A program made the position numbers and the translations under genes. 64,000 bases of DNA from Cryobacterium sp. PH31-AA6 (GTDB lineage: Bacteria > Actinomycetota > Actinomycetes > Actinomycetales > Microbacteriaceae): positions 1 to 64,000 of the forward strand of contig NZ_JASISS010000013.1 of NCBI RefSeq assembly GCF_030063195.1, in the 5' to 3' direction. Position 1 is the stretch's first letter. Every line of letters starts with the position of its first letter. Below are positions 62,080 to 64,000 of the stretch, piece after piece. The notes beneath the pieces are model-generated. The model was not told the DNA's origin. It ran no database searches and saw nothing but the letters and a program-made list of their open reading frames with translations.

Positions 62080-63837
62080 CTAGGAGATGAGGCCGTACTC
62101 TGTGAGCATCTGGCTGATCTGGGTGTTGGCAATCCGCTTCATCACTTGCTGCTGGCCCGGGCCCGGGATCTCGAGCTCCTTGCCGTCGCGAAGACGGCTG
62201 GTGGCGGCCAGTAGCTTACGCACGTCGTAGGTGGAGTTGACGACTTCTGGCACGCCGCGGTCGATGCCGAGCAGCTGGTAGGCCGCCTCCATTCCGGTGC
62301 GCACCGAATACTCGACAGTGAAGATTGTGTCGCGGGTCCCGGCTTCGGCGAACTGGCCGAGGAACGCGAAATTGACCGCGTTGGCCGGGACCACAGCGGG
62401 TCGGTCGCCTGCTTGTCTGGGCATGAAGAACGCCGTGATGTAGGGCATCATCACGGGCACGCACGTAGCGGCTTCCGCGGCGAGCTCGTCGATCTCGGCC
62501 AGGGGGACGCCCATGTGGTACAGCCACTCCTGAGTGATCTCCTCACCGGTGCACTCCTGCATGGTCTTCTTAACGTAGTCGCCGGGCTTGTCGACGAACA
62601 GCGAGTACACCCAGACCACGATCTGGTCCGGGGGTTGCTGCTTGAAGTGCGGCTGGCGGTTGACGGTCCAGCTCAGCAGCCAGGAGGAGTCCGTGGCGGT
62701 CACGATGCCGCCGGTGACGACCCTCCCGCTGAACGGATCGCGTTTGGCGATCTTCTCGATGTACGCGGGGATGCGCCCGTCCAGCGTTGTGACCGTTGCC
62801 GACTCCCACTTGGTCTGCGGTATGTGCGAGCCGAAGACGTCCGGGTGCCCGAACGACGGGTCCTGTGCGGCTATGCGGCGCCAGAGGTCCCAGGCCGGAG
62901 CCGGGCCCTGGTCAAGTTTTGCCGGTGTGTGCTGGTCCCCGTTGTCGGAGTTTTCGGTCAGTGAGCCGATTGTGGTGAGAACGAGGTCATCATCGCCGAG
63001 ATCGATGCCGCCGCTGACGCCGTCAGCGATCCAGTGGATGGCCGTGGCCGTTTTGCTGTCGACCGTGATCGCGAAGTCTATGTCGGTGACTTCTGTGCCG
63101 AACTTGAATGTCACGCCCTGGTCGAGCAACCAGCGGTACAAGGGCAGCACCAGGGACTCGTACTGGTTGTATTTCGTGAACTTCAGGGCCGTGAAGTCGG
63201 GCAGGCCGCCGATGAGGTGGATGAATCGGTGCAGGTACAGCTTCATCTCGAGGGCGGAGTGCCACTCCTCGAAGGCGAACATGGTTCGCCAATACATCCA
63301 GAATGTCGTGGTGAGGAACTCCTCGCTGAAGACCTCGTTGATCCGCTTACCCTCCATCGACTCACGGGTGGCCAAGAAGACCTCGGTGAGTTCCTTTTGG
63401 GAACTTTCGGATAGATCGAAGCGGCCGCCGGTGCCGGCGTCCTGGCCCTGCTCGATCGTGGCGCGCTGTAGGGAGTAGTTCGGGTCGTCTTTGTTCAACC
63501 GGTAGAACTCGTCGAGCACGGACACGCCCTCGGTCTCGATCGAGGGGATCGAGCGGTAGAGATCCCACAGGCACTCGAAGTGTTCTTCCATCTCCCGGCC
63601 GCCGCGGATGACGAAGCCCTTCTTCGGCTCTCGGATTCCGTCCAGGGCCCCGCCGGGGAGCGGGAGCCGCTCGAGGATGGTGATCTTTGACCCGTCCATC
63701 TGGCCGTCGCGAATCATGAAGGCCGCGGAGGCCATTGACGCCACGCCGGCTCCGATGAACCAGGCGGTCTTGCGGTCGACGCCCTCGGGTTTGCGCGGGT
63801 GAACGAACGCTTCGTAATTGCTGCTGGAGTAGTACAC
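62080..63837 (-). CDS. ohyA: Oleate hydratase
   Basis: A 585-residue FAD-dependent fatty acid hydratase, which adds water to the cis-9 double bond of oleate and related acids to give 10-hydroxy fatty acids. The N-terminal FAD site is AWFIGAGVASMASAAFMIRD (GxGxxS), followed by KGFVIRGGREMEEHFECLWD, MYWRTMFAFEEWHSALEMKL, HRFIHLIGGLPDF and FTKYNQYESLVLPLYRWL, all typical of the family. Length is normal. In bacteria it detoxifies unsaturated fatty acids. It follows a probable TetR-type gene in the same direction, which may control it. Confidence 0.95.
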   Translation of the reverse strand: MYYSSSNYEAFVHPRKPEGVDRKTAWFIGAGVASMASAAFMIRDGQMDGSKITILERLPLPGGALDGIREPKKGFVIRGGREMEEHFECLWDLYRSIPSIETEGVSVLDEFYRLNKDDPNYSLQRATIEQGQDAGTGGRFDLSESSQKELTEVFLATRESMEGKRINEVFSEEFLTTTFWMYWRTMFAFEEWHSALEMKLYLHRFIHLIGGLPDFTALKFTKYNQYESLVLPLYRWLLDQGVTFKFGTEVTDIDFAITVDSKTATAIHWIADGVSGGIDLGDDDLVLTTIGSLTENSDNGDQHTPAKLDQGPAPAWDLWRRIAAQDPSFGHPDVFGSHIPQTKWESATVTTLDGRIPAYIEKIAKRDPFSGRVVTGGIVTATDSSWLLSWTVNRQPHFKQQPPDQIVVWVYSLFVDKPGDYVKKTMQECTGEEITQEWLYHMGVPLAEIDELAAEAATCVPVMMPYITAFFMPRQAGDRPAVVPANAVNFAFLGQFAEAGTRDTIFTVEYSVRTGMEAAYQLLGIDRGVPEVVNSTYDVRKLLAATSRLRDGKELEIPGPGQQQVMKRIANTQISQMLTEYGLIS

Positions 63838-63869
63838 GATCCGGCTTCTCTCTCTCTGTGATTCTTGGA

Positions 63870-64000
63870 TTACTGCTGTACGGTCCCGAGGAAGCCGCGC
63901 ACGATCTGCGCGACCTGTCCCCGAAGTTCGTCGCTGGGATCCGCCGTGGGCTGCGCGCCCGTGGACGGCGCGGCCAGTATGAGTGAGAGCGCGGCGAAGA
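63870..64000 (-). CDS. C-terminal end of a probable TetR-type regulator (partial)
   Basis: The last 43 codons of a minus-strand gene, ending in TAA at 63870-63872, run to the window edge. The visible peptide includes FAALSLILAAPSTGAQP and RGQVAQIVRGFLGTVQQ, an amphipathic helix ending like many TetR-family proteins. The HTH is outside the window, so the family call rests on texture and on its position 32 bp upstream of ohyA. Confidence 0.45.
   Translation of the reverse strand, partial: FAALSLILAAPSTGAQPTADPSDELRGQVAQIVRGFLGTVQQ

Overview
The window is high-GC DNA from an actinobacterium, most likely a Microbacteriaceae-type Micrococcales. The evidence is GC-rich codon use with frequent GTG starts, a SCO6880/VirB4/TrbL-type actinobacterial conjugation module, trypco2 and MAB_1171c-like proteins, a tRNA-Pro(GGG) with an encoded CCA, and an actinobacterial-type oleate hydratase. 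No taxonomic search was possible.

The main structure is one integrated conjugative element of about 51 kb. It is bounded by a 47-bp perfect direct repeat: bases 1628-1674, which form the 3' half of an intact tRNA-Pro gene, and bases 52667-52713. Left of it lie chromosomal genes (IS110 transposase tail, a small membrane protein, a GNAT acetyltransferase). Right of it lies ordinary chromosome: a DUF6326-like membrane protein, a quinone-reductase-like dehydrogenase, a DUF2306-like protein, a NarL-type two-component pair, an ABC exporter, an HTH/nucleotidyltransferase pair behind a palindromic operator, a histidine phosphatase, oleate hydratase and the tail of a probable TetR regulator.

Layout of the element, left to right. 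(1) Excisionase and tyrosine integrase next to attL. (2) A trypco2 protein with an HExxH protein of unknown function. (3) A minus-strand transfer module: SSB, TraG/VirD4 coupling protein, DprA-like protein, VirB4 ATPase, SCO6880-family protein, TrbL/VirB6-like channel, DUF6112-type pilin-like proteins, a GNAT enzyme, a truncated prim-pol and an ArdC-type antirestriction protein. (4) A plus-strand control module, XRE regulator - ImmA-type protease - MAB_1171c-like membrane protein - alpha/beta hydrolase. It is separated from ardC by four copies of a 14-bp near-palindrome (TTGRGCATGCTCAA type), three of them spaced exactly 22 bp apart. (5) A complete, translationally coupled type 1 BREX operon (brxA-brxB-brxC-pglX-pglZ-brxL). 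(6) A MobF relaxase, a second DprA-like protein and small membrane proteins. (7) A second defence cluster reaching attR: a long SIR2-domain protein divergent from a two-gene unit (a 1028-aa protein with a possible PD-(D/E)XK-like N terminus, and a zinc-ribbon protein resembling ADP-ribosyltransferases), a membrane protein, a Ser/Thr kinase, and a SIR2-HerA pair.

The BREX and SIR2-HerA systems are recognisable antiphage systems. The most interesting uncharacterised material is the divergent SIR2 / 1028-aa / ART-like locus at 39.7-46.0 kb, and secondarily the trypco2 + HExxH pair at 3.5-5.4 kb. Signs of reshuffling include a deletion joint between prim-pol and a DUF6112 gene, the start of a lost helicase gene just before BREX, a frameshifted duplicate of a small membrane protein, and a pglX whose central third is visibly poorer in GC than its ends.
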